Assembly: GCF_017832975.1 (NCBI RefSeq)
Contig: NZ_JAFIBI010000001.1
Span: 2,976,001 to 3,040,000 of the forward strand
Length of the DNA: 64,000 nt
Source of the DNA: Arthrobacter sp. PvP023
GTDB lineage: Bacteria; Actinomycetota; Actinomycetes; Actinomycetales; Micrococcaceae
Direction of reading: 5' to 3'
Made by a program: the position numbers and the translations under genes. This document shows, one piece after another, positions 54,643 through 63,365 of the stretch; the stretch's first letter is position 1; each line of letters starts with the position of its first letter. The notes under the pieces are model-generated. The model did no database searches, was not told the origin of the DNA, and saw only the letters and a program-made list of their open reading frames with translations.

Positions 54643-55638
54643 TCACGGCACGCTAACTGTCCTGCCGGTAGCAGCAGATTCGCCGGCAGCCAGAGCCAGC
54701 GCGAGTGCATCGCGGCCGTCATGCAGAGAGGCGAGCGGTTTTTCGTCTCCCCGGGTCACGGATACAAGGTGTTGGATTTCCTGGCGATACGCCGTTTCGT
54801 AACGATCGGCATAGTGCGAGATGAAGGGATCGCGGGTATCCGTGTAATTTCGGCTGGACGCTGTGACCAAGGTCGGCGTGGGGTTCACTACCGCGAGCGT
54901 CCCCCGGTGTCCGAAAGCTTCGATGCGCTGATCGTATCCGCTCGCATTGCTGCGGGAGTTGACGATGGTTACTAGCGCACCATTGGTGGTTGTTAGCGTC
55001 GCAACTGCTCCAGAGGCGTCGCCGAGGACAGCAAGTTCCGGGTTCGTCCTCTGGACCGAGGCCTGAACGGTGGCAACGTCGCCGAGGAGAAAGCGTGCCA
55101 TATCCAGGTCGTGGATCATCATGTCCCTGAACAGGCCTCCGGATACAGGCACGTAGTCAAGGGGCGGCGGCGCAGGATCACGACTGACGATAACGAGCTG
55201 TTCGACCTTCCCCACTTCACCCGCGAGGATGCGGCTTCGAGCTGCCACGAAGGAAGGATCAAACCGGCGGTTGAAAGCTACAATTACGCGGTCGATGGAG
55301 TCCCCTACCGCATGAATGCAGTGATCCACTCGTTTCAGGTCGAGGTCCACCGGCTTCTCGGCGAGCACAGCCTTACCGCCGACTACGGCCTGCATGATGT
55401 GGTGCGCGTGGAATCGGTTCGGCGAGGCTATGACCACAGCGTCAATGTCAGTGCCTGAACATGCGCTAGCGACGTCCATGCTTGCAGCGCCGAATCGTGA
55501 CGCTAGGCCATCCGCCCCGGATCCACCTGCAACCGCCACCAATTGTGCGCCCGCGGTCCTAAAAATGTTCTGGGCATGGACGGACGCCATCTTTCCGGAG
55601 CCAATGACGGCGATCCGCACGGTCTCTCCCACGGTCAT
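54643..55638 (-). CDS. Gfo/Idh/MocA oxidoreductase, inositol 2-dehydrogenase-like
   Basis: This 331-residue protein has the NAD motif RIAVIGSGKMASVHAQNI, the EKPVDLDL signature with the catalytic Lys, and NRRFDPSF plus HDLDMARFLLGDV typical of inositol dehydrogenases. The family oxidises myo- or scyllo-inositol at C2. It is transcribed towards iolB. GAGGCGACAGG before ATG is acceptable. Together with IolB, C and D it completes the first steps of the inositol route. Confidence 0.9.
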   Translation of the reverse strand: MTVGETVRIAVIGSGKMASVHAQNIFRTAGAQLVAVAGGSGADGLASRFGAASMDVASACSGTDIDAVVIASPNRFHAHHIMQAVVGGKAVLAEKPVDLDLKRVDHCIHAVGDSIDRVIVAFNRRFDPSFVAARSRILAGEVGKVEQLVIVSRDPAPPPLDYVPVSGGLFRDMMIHDLDMARFLLGDVATVQASVQRTNPELAVLGDASGAVATLTTTNGALVTIVNSRSNASGYDQRIEAFGHRGTLAVVNPTPTLVTASSRNYTDTRDPFISHYADRYETAYRQEIQHLVSVTRGDEKPLASLHDGRDALALALAAGESAATGRTVSVP

Positions 55639-55811
55639 CCTGTCGCCTCAAGATCACGGTCCTGCTGTCCTGCGTTCAACATCATCATCTCCTCCCGCTC
55701 AATACTTCCGTCTGTAGTTTCAGTCCCGCGACTGCGCTGGCCACTTCACTGGTCGCGCTCGCGCACCTGGCCGGGGACAGTGTGCGTTTAGGAGCCCTTT
55801 CCCTTCGCTGG

Positions 55812-56010
55812 TCAAACGGCCGGATCTCCGGATTTGAATTCGTCCTCGAGCTGTTCCAAGGATTTCCCCTTGGTTTCAGGCATATAGGCGCTCAAAAAGA
55901 GAAGACCCCCGACGCCGAGGACGACGAAGATGAAGTAAGACCCGGAGATCCCAATGAGGTTGACAAGGACAGGGAACAACAACCCGATCAGAAAATTGAT
56001 GATTCTTCAT
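55812..56010 (-). pseudogene. Sugar porter (IolT-like MFS) carboxy-terminal remnant
   Basis: The minus strand reads INFLIGLLFPVLVNLIGISG, then SYFIFVVLGVGGLLFLSAYM and PETKGKSLEQLEDEF, ending in a stop. This is the last two helices and the PETKGKSLEQLE tail of sugar-porter MFS transporters. A stop directly precedes it and no further transporter sequence is found upstream, so at least 85% of the gene is missing. The surrounding 55639-56053 region has no intact gene. Confidence 0.85.
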
Positions 56011-56053
56011 GAACTTCCGGGACGAAGTGGTGCTTTGGTTGTTTCAGTCCTGC

Positions 56054-56956
56054 TCACACAGAGGCCTTTGTCGCGCCACGGCCCAACGACGCGCTGGATG
56101 CATACTCTTGGATCGTGTGAAGCTGGAACCGGGCGACGTCCATCGCGTTTTCATCCTCCGCGAAGACGCTTGAAGACATCACAGTGTCGTCCCTGTCGAG
56201 GAAGCCGATTTCCCCCAGACCACCGAAGAACTCCTCCCAGTTCACGTCACCATCGCCGATCTTGAGGTGCTGATGGACCCGGACTGCATTTCCGGGCGGG
56301 TTGGTGATGTATCGGAGGCCGTGGGATGCGTGATGGTTCATGGTGTCTGAGACGTGAACTACTCGGATCCGTTCCCCGGCTGCCTGCATGATGGCCAGGG
56401 GGTCATCATTCATATGGAACGTGTGTGAAGCTACGTAGGTCATTCCAACGTTTGGTGAGTTGATGCCACGGATTACGCGCAGGGCAGCGAGCCCTTCCTC
56501 AACGAAATCGTCCGGGTGGGGGTCAATGGCTACGTGCACTCCTTCCCGTTCGAAGATGGGAACCAGCTCTTCCATGGACTGGTAGAAGGCGGCCTCGGAC
56601 TCCTCCGCCAGTTCGGGGCGCCCGCTGAATTCGGTGTTCATCTGCTTCACGCCCAGGTCAACGGTGATCTGGATGGCCCGCTTCCAGTACCGGACGGCTG
56701 CCTGCCGCAGCGTTTCATCGGGTCCCGACCAGCGCAATACCGGAAGGACAGAAGCAACTTCGACGCCTGCGTCCGTGCAAGCCTTTCGGAACGAGCGTAC
56801 GAGCTCATCGTCCGCTTTGGGGTGGGTGTAGAACGGGATCATATCGCGGTGGGGCGTGAGCTGAAGGTACTTGTAGCCCAGCTCTGCAGCCAGACGCGGG
56901 AACTCCAGGAGAGTGTGGCTGTGGTGGAAGGGTGTCGGGTCCAGTGCAATTTTCAT
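56054..56956 (-). CDS. Inositol-pathway sugar phosphate isomerase/epimerase (IolI/IolH-like)
   Basis: This 300-residue TIM-barrel protein has metal-binding patterns VHVAIDPHPDDFVEEG, VGMTYVASHTFHMNDD and VVHVSDTMNHHASHG. IolI-type enzymes interconvert keto-inositols, and IolH relatives are poorly known. The ATG follows GCGGAG. The longer open frame reaching into mmsA is not believed. The gene lies in the iol set, transcribed with mmsA and iolD upstream. Confidence 0.87.
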   Translation of the reverse strand: MKIALDPTPFHHSHTLLEFPRLAAELGYKYLQLTPHRDMIPFYTHPKADDELVRSFRKACTDAGVEVASVLPVLRWSGPDETLRQAAVRYWKRAIQITVDLGVKQMNTEFSGRPELAEESEAAFYQSMEELVPIFEREGVHVAIDPHPDDFVEEGLAALRVIRGINSPNVGMTYVASHTFHMNDDPLAIMQAAGERIRVVHVSDTMNHHASHGLRYITNPPGNAVRVHQHLKIGDGDVNWEEFFGGLGEIGFLDRDDTVMSSSVFAEDENAMDVARFQLHTIQEYASSASLGRGATKASV

Positions 56957-57065
56957 GTGTACTACTCCGCTTTCTGTGATTGTTGCATCAGGTTGGTAGA
57001 GGCTGAAGGCATGACCCGGTCCCCGGACAGTCCATCCCACCAGCTCTACGAGGGTCGGGCGGTGG

Positions 57066-58700
57066 TCAGTCGCGCCGCCCGCGTCCTTCAGTGGCGTCGT
57101 CGGCCCGTCCGGGAACCGCGTCCTCTCCTCCGGCAAGCTGATCCGGAAGCCCCTCCGCGATGCCGTCATGACGAACCTGGTGGCTGTCGTCGGCGTGGGA
57201 CGGGAAGTTGTAGGAGGCGCCGGAGGCGTGGGTGGGCTCGGGCCAGCGGGAGGTGACCACCTTGCCGCGGGTGTAGAAGGACACACCCTCCGGACCGTAC
57301 ATGTGCTTGTCGCCGAAGAGCGAGGCCTTCCACCCGCCGAAGGAGTGGTACGCCACCGGCACGGGCAGCGGCACGTTGATGCCGATCATGCCCACGGTGA
57401 CGGAGCGCTGGAACTTGCGGGCGTTGGCGCCGGAGGAGGTGAAGATGGCGGTGCCGTTGCCGTAGGGGTTGGCGTTGATCAGCGCGATGCCGGCGTCCAG
57501 GTCCTCGACGCGGACGACGACGAGGACGGGTCCGAAGATTTCCTCGCTGTAGGCGGTCATTTCGGTCTTGACGTGGTCCAGGACGGTCGGGCCGACCCAG
57601 AACCCGTCCTCGTGGCCGGGGACCACGAGGTCGCGGCCGTCCACCACCATGGCGGCGCCGGCGGCTTCGGCTTCGGTGACGATCCGGACGATGCGGTCCT
57701 TGGACGCCGGGGTGATGACCGGGCCCATTTCGGCGTCGGGCACGGTGCCGTTGTTTACCTTGACGGCCAGGGCGCGCTCTTCGACCTTCTTGACCAGCAG
57801 GTCGGCGGCTTCGCCGACGGCGACCGCGACCGAGATGGCCATGCAGCGTTCCCCCGCAGAGCCGAAGGCGGCGGCGGCGAGGTGGTCCGCGGCGTTGTCG
57901 AGGTCGGCGTCGGGCATGATGATGGCGTGGTTCTTTGCGCCGCCCAGGGCCTGGACGCGCTTGCCGTGCTTGGTGGCGGTCTCGTGGACGTACCGGGCGA
58001 TCGGGGTGGAGCCGACGAACGAGATGCCGTCCACGTCCGGGTGGGTCAGGAGGCCTTCGACAGTTTCCTTGTCGCCGTGCAGGACCTGGAACACGCCGTC
58101 GGGCAGGCCCGCGTCCTTCCACAGCTTGGCCAGCAGCATCGAAGCTGAGGGGTCCCGCTCGGAGGGCTTGAGGATGAAGGCGTTGCCGGTGGCGATCGCC
58201 ATCGGTGCCATCCACAGCGGCACCATGACGGGGAAGTTGAACGGGGTGATGCCGGCGACCACGCCGAGCGGCTCGCGGAAGGAGAACACGTCGATCCCCG
58301 TGGAGACCTGGTCTGAGTAGTCGCCCTTGAGCAGGTGCGGGATGCCGCACGCGAATTCGATGACCTCCAGTCCGCGGCCGATCTCGCCCTTGGCGTCGGA
58401 GAGGACCTTGCCGTGCTCGGCCGTGATCAGCTCGGCGAGGTCGTCCACGTGGGCAGCGACAAGTTCGCGGAATTTGAACAGGACGGCGGTGCGCTTGGCG
58501 AGGGAGATGTCGCCCCAGCTGTCGGCGGCCGCGCGGGCGGCGGCGACGGTGGCGTCCAGGTCGGCCCGGTTGGCCAGCCGCAGCTCCGCGGTCACGGCGC
58601 CGGTGGCGGGGTTGTAGACGGGCTGGGTGCGGGTGCCCTCGCCAGTGGTCTCTGCGCCGTTGATGAAGTGCTGGATGGTGTTGGTGGTGACAGTGGTCAT
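57066..58700 (-). CDS. mmsA: Methylmalonate-semialdehyde dehydrogenase (IolA/MmsA)
   Basis: This CoA-acylating dehydrogenase converts malonate or methylmalonate semialdehyde to acetyl- or propionyl-CoA, the last inositol step. It shows GITPFNFPVMVPLWMAPMAI, QALGGAKNHAIIMPD and the catalytic Cys in SAGERCMAISV. The length of 544 residues exceeds the usual 490-505: after ASYNFPSHADD a 36-residue polar tail (HDGIAEGLPDQLAGGEDAV...) follows, probably from a frameshift or deletion at the 3' end. AAGGAC precedes ATG. Confidence 0.92.
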   Translation of the reverse strand: MTTVTTNTIQHFINGAETTGEGTRTQPVYNPATGAVTAELRLANRADLDATVAAARAAADSWGDISLAKRTAVLFKFRELVAAHVDDLAELITAEHGKVLSDAKGEIGRGLEVIEFACGIPHLLKGDYSDQVSTGIDVFSFREPLGVVAGITPFNFPVMVPLWMAPMAIATGNAFILKPSERDPSASMLLAKLWKDAGLPDGVFQVLHGDKETVEGLLTHPDVDGISFVGSTPIARYVHETATKHGKRVQALGGAKNHAIIMPDADLDNAADHLAAAAFGSAGERCMAISVAVAVGEAADLLVKKVEERALAVKVNNGTVPDAEMGPVITPASKDRIVRIVTEAEAAGAAMVVDGRDLVVPGHEDGFWVGPTVLDHVKTEMTAYSEEIFGPVLVVVRVEDLDAGIALINANPYGNGTAIFTSSGANARKFQRSVTVGMIGINVPLPVPVAYHSFGGWKASLFGDKHMYGPEGVSFYTRGKVVTSRWPEPTHASGASYNFPSHADDSHQVRHDGIAEGLPDQLAGGEDAVPGRADDATEGRGRRD

Positions 58701-58748
58701 GGAAAGGTCCTTGGGAGTTGGAGTCTGGGGTGGCTCAGGAGGCCGGGG

Positions 58749-60710
58749 TCAGCCGAGCAGCTTGCGCTGGCGGCTCTTGTGGTCGACGTAGGTCTGGAAG
58801 GCTTGTTTCGTGGAGTCGAGTTCGGAGACCTGGGAGACCGGAACGTCCCACCAGGACTCGGAGCTGGGCGCGTCCAGCAGCGGGTCGGATTCAACGTGGA
58901 TGACGATCGGGCCGCCGCGTTCGGGGGCCGCTTTGGCGTCGCGGACGGCCTGTTCGAGCTCGGCGATGACCTTCTGCCCCGGTTCGATCCGGATCACCTT
59001 CACGCCGAGGCTTTCGGCGTTCAGGGCCAGGTCCACGGGGAGCCGGTCGCCGTCGTCGAAGCTGTGGTGCTCCTCGACCAGGGCCCGGTACTGGGTGCCG
59101 AAGCGCTGGGAGCCGAGGGATTCGGAGAGTGAGCCGATGGAGGCGTAGCCGTGGTTCTGGATCAGGACCACGATCAGTTTGATGCGTTCGGCGACGGCGG
59201 TGACCAGTTCGGTGTGCATCATGAGGTAGGAGCCGTCCCCCACCATCACGACGACGTCGCGCTGCGCCCCGCCTTTCGCGGCTTCTGCCAGCGCGGCACG
59301 CTTGACGCCGAGGCCGCCGGAGATTTCGTAGCCCATGCAGGAGTAGGCGTATTCGACGTGGTATCCGAACGGGTCCCGGACGCGCCACATTTTGTGCAGG
59401 TCGCCCGGGAGGGAACCGGCGGCGCAGATGACGACGTCCTGGGCGTCCATGGCGCGGCTTGTGGCGCCGATGATCTCGTTCTGGGCCGGGAGCGGGGTGA
59501 AGCGGGTGTCGAAGGCTTCGTCCACGGTGGCGTTCCAGCGGGACTTTTCGGCCGCGATCTGCTGTTCCAGGTCCGCGCCGATCCGGTAGCCGCCGAGGGC
59601 CTGGTTCAGCTTGATGAGGGCCTTGCGGGCGTCGGCGACGATCGGCAGGGAGGTGCCGTGTTTGTACGCGTCGATCGGGGCGACGTTGATGTTGATGAAC
59701 TTCACGCCCGGGTTCTGGAACGCGGTCCGGGAGGCCGTGGTGAAGTCCTCGTAGCGCGTGCCGATGCCGATGATGAGGTCCGCCTCGGCGGCGATGGCGT
59801 TGGCCGCCGTCGTGCCGGTGGAGCCGATCGCGCCGAGGGAGAACTGGTGGTCCCAGGGCAGGACGCCGACGCCGGCCTGGGTGTTGCCCACCGGGATGCC
59901 GGTCAGTTCGACGAACTTCGCGAGTTCCTCATTGGCGTAGGCGTAGAGGACGCCGCCGCCGGCGATGATGAGTGGGCGTTTGGCGGCGCGGATGGCGTCG
60001 GCGGCGCGGCGGATGTCCTCGTCGTCGGCGTCCGGGCGCCGGATCCGCCATTCGCGTTCGGCGAGGAATTCCTCCGGGACGTCGAAGGCCTCGGCCTGGA
60101 CGTCCTGGGGCAGCGAGATGGTGACGGCACCGGTTTCGGCCGGGTCGGTGAGGACCCGGAGGCCGTGGTGGAACGCGGAGAACAGTTGCTCGGGCCGGGA
60201 GACGCGGTCGAAGAACTTCGAGAGGGGCCGGAAGGCGTCGTTGACCGTGATGTCGTAGGCGTACGGCTGTTCAAGCTGCTGCAGGACGGGGTCCGCGGCG
60301 CGGGTGGCGAAGGTATCGCTCGGCAACAGGAGGACAGGCAGCCGGTTGGTCGTGGCCAGGGCCGCACCGGTCAGCAGGTTCGAGGAACCCGGGCCGATCG
60401 AGGTGCTGATCGCGAAGGTCTGGCGGCGCCGGGTGTGGCGGGCGTAGCCGACCGCCTGGTGGGCCTGGGCCTGTTCGTTGCGGCCCTGGTAGTACGGCAT
60501 GATCGTGGGATCGAGCTGCTGGTATTGCTTGAGGGCCTGGCCGACGCCGGCAACATTGCCGTGGCCGAAGATCCCGAAAGTTCCCGGGATCAGCCGCTCC
60601 CGGTAGTCCTGGCCGCCGATTGAATCGACGGTGTACTGCTGGGACAGGTATTCGACGACCGCCTGGGCGACGGTCATTCTGCGTGTTCCTGAGGCAGTTC
60701 TGGTTCCCAT
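58749..60710 (-). CDS. iolD: 3D-(3,5/4)-trihydroxycyclohexane-1,2-dione hydrolase IolD
   Basis: This 653-residue thiamine-diphosphate enzyme opens the trihydroxycyclohexane-dione ring to 5-deoxy-glucuronate in inositol catabolism. The ThDP/Mg motif VMVGDGSYLMMHTEL...IQN, the amino-terminal GTFGIFGHGNVAGVGQ and VPVGNTQAGVGVLPWDH segments and the length (about 640) are typical. GGAGTAAC precedes ATG by nine bases. It is 6 bp after the aldolase-like gene and is transcribed with it. Confidence 0.95.
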   Translation of the reverse strand: MGTRTASGTRRMTVAQAVVEYLSQQYTVDSIGGQDYRERLIPGTFGIFGHGNVAGVGQALKQYQQLDPTIMPYYQGRNEQAQAHQAVGYARHTRRRQTFAISTSIGPGSSNLLTGAALATTNRLPVLLLPSDTFATRAADPVLQQLEQPYAYDITVNDAFRPLSKFFDRVSRPEQLFSAFHHGLRVLTDPAETGAVTISLPQDVQAEAFDVPEEFLAEREWRIRRPDADDEDIRRAADAIRAAKRPLIIAGGGVLYAYANEELAKFVELTGIPVGNTQAGVGVLPWDHQFSLGAIGSTGTTAANAIAAEADLIIGIGTRYEDFTTASRTAFQNPGVKFININVAPIDAYKHGTSLPIVADARKALIKLNQALGGYRIGADLEQQIAAEKSRWNATVDEAFDTRFTPLPAQNEIIGATSRAMDAQDVVICAAGSLPGDLHKMWRVRDPFGYHVEYAYSCMGYEISGGLGVKRAALAEAAKGGAQRDVVVMVGDGSYLMMHTELVTAVAERIKLIVVLIQNHGYASIGSLSESLGSQRFGTQYRALVEEHHSFDDGDRLPVDLALNAESLGVKVIRIEPGQKVIAELEQAVRDAKAAPERGGPIVIHVESDPLLDAPSSESWWDVPVSQVSELDSTKQAFQTYVDHKSRQRKLLG

Positions 60711-60716
60711 GGGAAG

Positions 60717-61682
60717 TTACTCCGATACTTCTTCGGCGCGGGCGGATTCGGTGCGGGTGGATTCGGTGTGGCGCAGGAGCGAGGCGGCAGTTGCCACGGC
60801 TCCTGCGACGTCGCCGTCTTGCGGGTAGAGCAGGGTCCGGCCGACGGTGAGGCCCTGGACGCCCGGCAGCGCGAGGGCGTCCTGCCAGCTGGCGAAGACC
60901 TCGTCCTGGCTGCCCTCCGGATCACCGCCGAGCAGCACGGTGGGCATAGTGGTGGACGCCATGACGCGCTCCATTTCGGCCACCACGGGAAGTTTCATCC
61001 AGGTGTAGGCACTGGTGGAGCCCAGACCCTCGGCGATGGCGACGGACTTGATGACGGCGTTGGTGGACAGGTCGTTGCGGACCCGGCCGTTCTCCCAGAT
61101 GGACAGGAACGGCTCCACCATCGCGATGAGCTTGCGCCCTGCGAGGGAGTCGATCGCCTTAGCGGTCGCTTCCAGAGTGGCGACGGTGTCCGGGTCGCCG
61201 AGGCAGATGCGCGTGAGCATCTTGCCGCCGTCGGCGCCAAGGGCTTCGAGGGCGGCAGCGGTGTGGCCGGTGAAGCGGTCGTCGAGTTCATTCACGAGGC
61301 CGGAGAGCCCGCCGCGGTTCATCGAGCCGAAGAGCAGCTTGCCCTCGAGCGCGCCCAGCAGGAGCAGGTCGTCCATGATGTCCGGGGAAGCCAGGACACC
61401 GTCCACATCCGGGTTGGCCAGGGCGATCCGGAGCCGGTCCAGCAACTGGCGGCGGTCGGCCATGGCCACGGGATCGCTGCCGACGGCCAGCGCACCGCGG
61501 GCCGGGTGGTCGGCGGCGACGATGAAGTTCTGTTTGCCGGCCTTGACGCCGGGATGGCGGCGGCGGGCCTTCGCGGCACGGGAGATCGCCGCCGGATCCT
61601 CGAGCCGGATGACGCCCAGGTGCTCGTAACGGCGGGGATCGTCGTCCACCGTGAGGGTGGCGGCGGCGTGGTTGACACTCAC
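60717..61682 (-). CDS. Cgl0159-family (beta/alpha)8-fold protein, aldolase-like
   Basis: This 321-residue TIM-barrel protein is of the type found in actinobacterial iol clusters (Cgl0159 family), related to DeoC/LacD aldolases. Visible landmarks are FIVAADHPARGAL, LFGSMNRGGL, SAYTWMKLPVV and PTVLLGGDPEGSQDEVF. It probably cleaves 5-keto-2-deoxygluconate 6-phosphate in place of IolJ; that is inference from the missing IolJ. A GTG start overlaps the iolC stop (GTGA). The much longer frame is antisense nonsense upstream. Confidence 0.85.
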   Translation of the reverse strand: MSVNHAAATLTVDDDPRRYEHLGVIRLEDPAAISRAAKARRRHPGVKAGKQNFIVAADHPARGALAVGSDPVAMADRRQLLDRLRIALANPDVDGVLASPDIMDDLLLLGALEGKLLFGSMNRGGLSGLVNELDDRFTGHTAAALEALGADGGKMLTRICLGDPDTVATLEATAKAIDSLAGRKLIAMVEPFLSIWENGRVRNDLSTNAVIKSVAIAEGLGSTSAYTWMKLPVVAEMERVMASTTMPTVLLGGDPEGSQDEVFASWQDALALPGVQGLTVGRTLLYPQDGDVAGAVATAASLLRHTESTRTESARAEEVSE

Positions 61683-62680
61683 AGGATTGCTCCTTCGGTG
61701 GCGTAGGTGCCCGGCACAAGGCGGCCGCGTTCGGCGAGCAGGCCGGTGACTTCCTCCGGCGTCGGCATCGCGTCGGCGCAGGACAGCCGGGACGCAACGA
61801 GGGCGCCGGCGGCGTTGGCGAAGTCGAGGACCTGGGCGAGCGGCCAGCCGGAGAGCAGCCCGTGGCAGAACGCCCCGCCGAAGGAGTCGCCGGCGCCCAG
61901 GCCGTTGACGGTTTCCACCGGCACCGGGGCGGAGACGACGCGCTCGGTGCGGGTCTTGGCCATGACGCCTTCCGGTCCGAGCTTGACGACGGCGATTTCG
62001 ACGCCAGCGGCCAGGAGCCGGTCCGCCTGCTCGTCCGGCGTGCCTTCGCCGACGGCGACGGCACACTCCTTGTCGTTGCCGATCGCCACGGTGACGTGCG
62101 GGAGGATTTTGGCGACCTGTTCCCGGGCGTCGGCTTCGGAGGCCCAGAACATCGGCCGGTAATCGAGGTCCAGGATGGTGAACTGGCCGGGCTTCAGCCC
62201 GGTGCGGGGACGCGCCTCGTGGGCCGCGAGGTGGGCGGTGCGGCTGGGCTCCTGGCAGAGGCCGGTCACGGTGGACCAGAAGATGCCGGCGTCCCTGATG
62301 GCGTTAAGGTCCAGCTCCTCGGCCTCGATCTGCAGGTCCGGGGCCGTGGGGAAGCGCCCGTAGAAGTAGAGCGGGAAGTCCTCCGGCGGCTTGATCGCGC
62401 AGAAGGTGACGGCGGTGGGCCATTCCTTGACCGCGGTGACGAAGGAATCGTCCACGTTGAACTTGCGCAGTTCGCGGTGCAGGTACTTGCCGAAGGCGTC
62501 ATCGCCGGTGCGGCTGATGACGGCGGAGCGGCGCCCGTGCCGGGCGGCGGCAACCGCCACGTTGGACGGGGAGCCGCCCAGGTACTTTCCGAAGGACGTG
62601 ACATCCTCCAGATCCACCCCGATGTCGTTCGGGTAGATATCAACGCTGATGCGCCCGATCGTGAGCAGTTCGTGGGTCAC
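61679..62680 (-). CDS. iolC: 5-dehydro-2-deoxygluconokinase IolC
   Basis: This 333-residue PfkB-family kinase has GGSPSNVAVAAARHG near the amino terminus and the catalytic GLGAGDSFGGAFCHG at the end. It phosphorylates 5-keto-2-deoxygluconate. GTG begins it with AAAGG ten bases before; the 45-bp longer frame is unsupported. It is the first gene of the operon iolC, aldolase-like, iolD, mmsA, under the 62723-62753 palindromes. Confidence 0.94.
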   Translation of the reverse strand: MTHELLTIGRISVDIYPNDIGVDLEDVTSFGKYLGGSPSNVAVAAARHGRRSAVISRTGDDAFGKYLHRELRKFNVDDSFVTAVKEWPTAVTFCAIKPPEDFPLYFYGRFPTAPDLQIEAEELDLNAIRDAGIFWSTVTGLCQEPSRTAHLAAHEARPRTGLKPGQFTILDLDYRPMFWASEADAREQVAKILPHVTVAIGNDKECAVAVGEGTPDEQADRLLAAGVEIAVVKLGPEGVMAKTRTERVVSAPVPVETVNGLGAGDSFGGAFCHGLLSGWPLAQVLDFANAAGALVASRLSCADAMPTPEEVTGLLAERGRLVPGTYATEGAIL

Positions 62681-62722
62681 GGTGATCGCGGACCTTTCTG
62701 TTAATCCCCTGGGGTTAGGGGG

Positions 62723-62753
62723 CAAGCGCTTGTGCCCGTCGCTGGCAAGCGCG
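62723..62753. promoter_or_regulatory. Two CAAGCG-type half-operators upstream of iolC
   Basis: CAAGCGCTTG is a perfect 10-bp palindrome at 62723-62732. A second near copy, CAAGCGCGTG, follows 22 bp later. The CpG-centred form is LacI-like, suggesting that the iol operon is controlled by a LacI-type regulator encoded outside this window. Confidence 0.45.
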
Positions 62754-62842
62754 TGTTAGCGAAGGAGTCGGGGAGCGCAGGGAGAGGGCACCCGTTGCTG
62801 GTACAGGTCCGAACATCGGCAGGCTGTCACCACTTCGTCTGT

Positions 62843-63247
62843 CTATTTTTTGGGTACAGCCAATTCGCCTGTGACGTACTGGGCGCGGCCGAAGCCGAAA
62901 GACCAATCGCCGGGGGTGTTTTCGACGTAGCCAATGAAAACGTTTTCGCCACCGACTCCCAGCTCGCCCAGCCGTGCAGCAACTGCAGCGAAGAGAGCCT
63001 GCTTCGCATCCTGGGTGCGGCCGCCCTGTGTAAATATCTGGATCATTACGACGTCGCTGGAGCGTTCGAAGCCGAGCCCGGCATCCTGGGCAAATATTTG
63101 ACCGTTCTGGTGTTCGGTCAAAATGTGAAAGTAGTCCCGCTCAGGGATGCTGTACTCAGCCAGAATGGCGTCGTGGATTGCCTGGCTTAGGTTGCGCAGC
63201 TCTTGCGGAGTGCGGCCTTGGTTTACGTCGATGCGCACGAGAGGCAC
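62843..63247 (-). CDS. Tautomerase family protein
   Basis: This 134-residue 4-oxalocrotonate-tautomerase-superfamily protein has a mature amino terminus PLVRIDVNQGRTPQELRNLS with catalytic Pro1 after Met removal. The middle reads ILAEYSIPERDYFHILTEHQ, typical of two-motif tautomerases. GTG follows AAGGAG by six bases; the very long frame upstream is nonsense. It may help with keto-enol interconversion of inositol intermediates, but no partner proves this. Confidence 0.87.
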   Translation of the reverse strand: MPLVRIDVNQGRTPQELRNLSQAIHDAILAEYSIPERDYFHILTEHQNGQIFAQDAGLGFERSSDVVMIQIFTQGGRTQDAKQALFAAVAARLGELGVGGENVFIGYVENTPGDWSFGFGRAQYVTGELAVPKK

Positions 63248-63331
63248 GTTGACTCCTTGTGAATGACTGCCGGTCCTGCAAGCACGGGACCAGCAGTCGT
63301 CGGCGTAAATTTTCGAGCGGTGAACTAAGGG

Positions 63332-63361
63332 GTGGGGCCGCCACGTCCCTGGCGGCCCCAC
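63332..63361 (-). terminator. Hairpin terminator of the last isomerase gene
   Basis: GTGGGGCCGCCA and TGGCGGCCCCAC make a perfect 12-bp stem with a 6-base loop, 4 bp after the stop of the partial isomerase. No T-run on the minus strand. Confidence 0.65.
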
Positions 63362-63365
63362 ATTC

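Noticed and set aside
57168..58148. A 326-codon plus-strand frame antisense to mmsA
   Set aside because: Low-complexity Gly/Val/Asp composition mirrors high-GC codon bias of mmsA; no motif or ribosome-binding site.
59151..60623. A 490-codon plus-strand frame antisense to iolD
   Set aside because: A typical antisense shadow of a GC-rich gene on the opposite strand with no protein-like domains.
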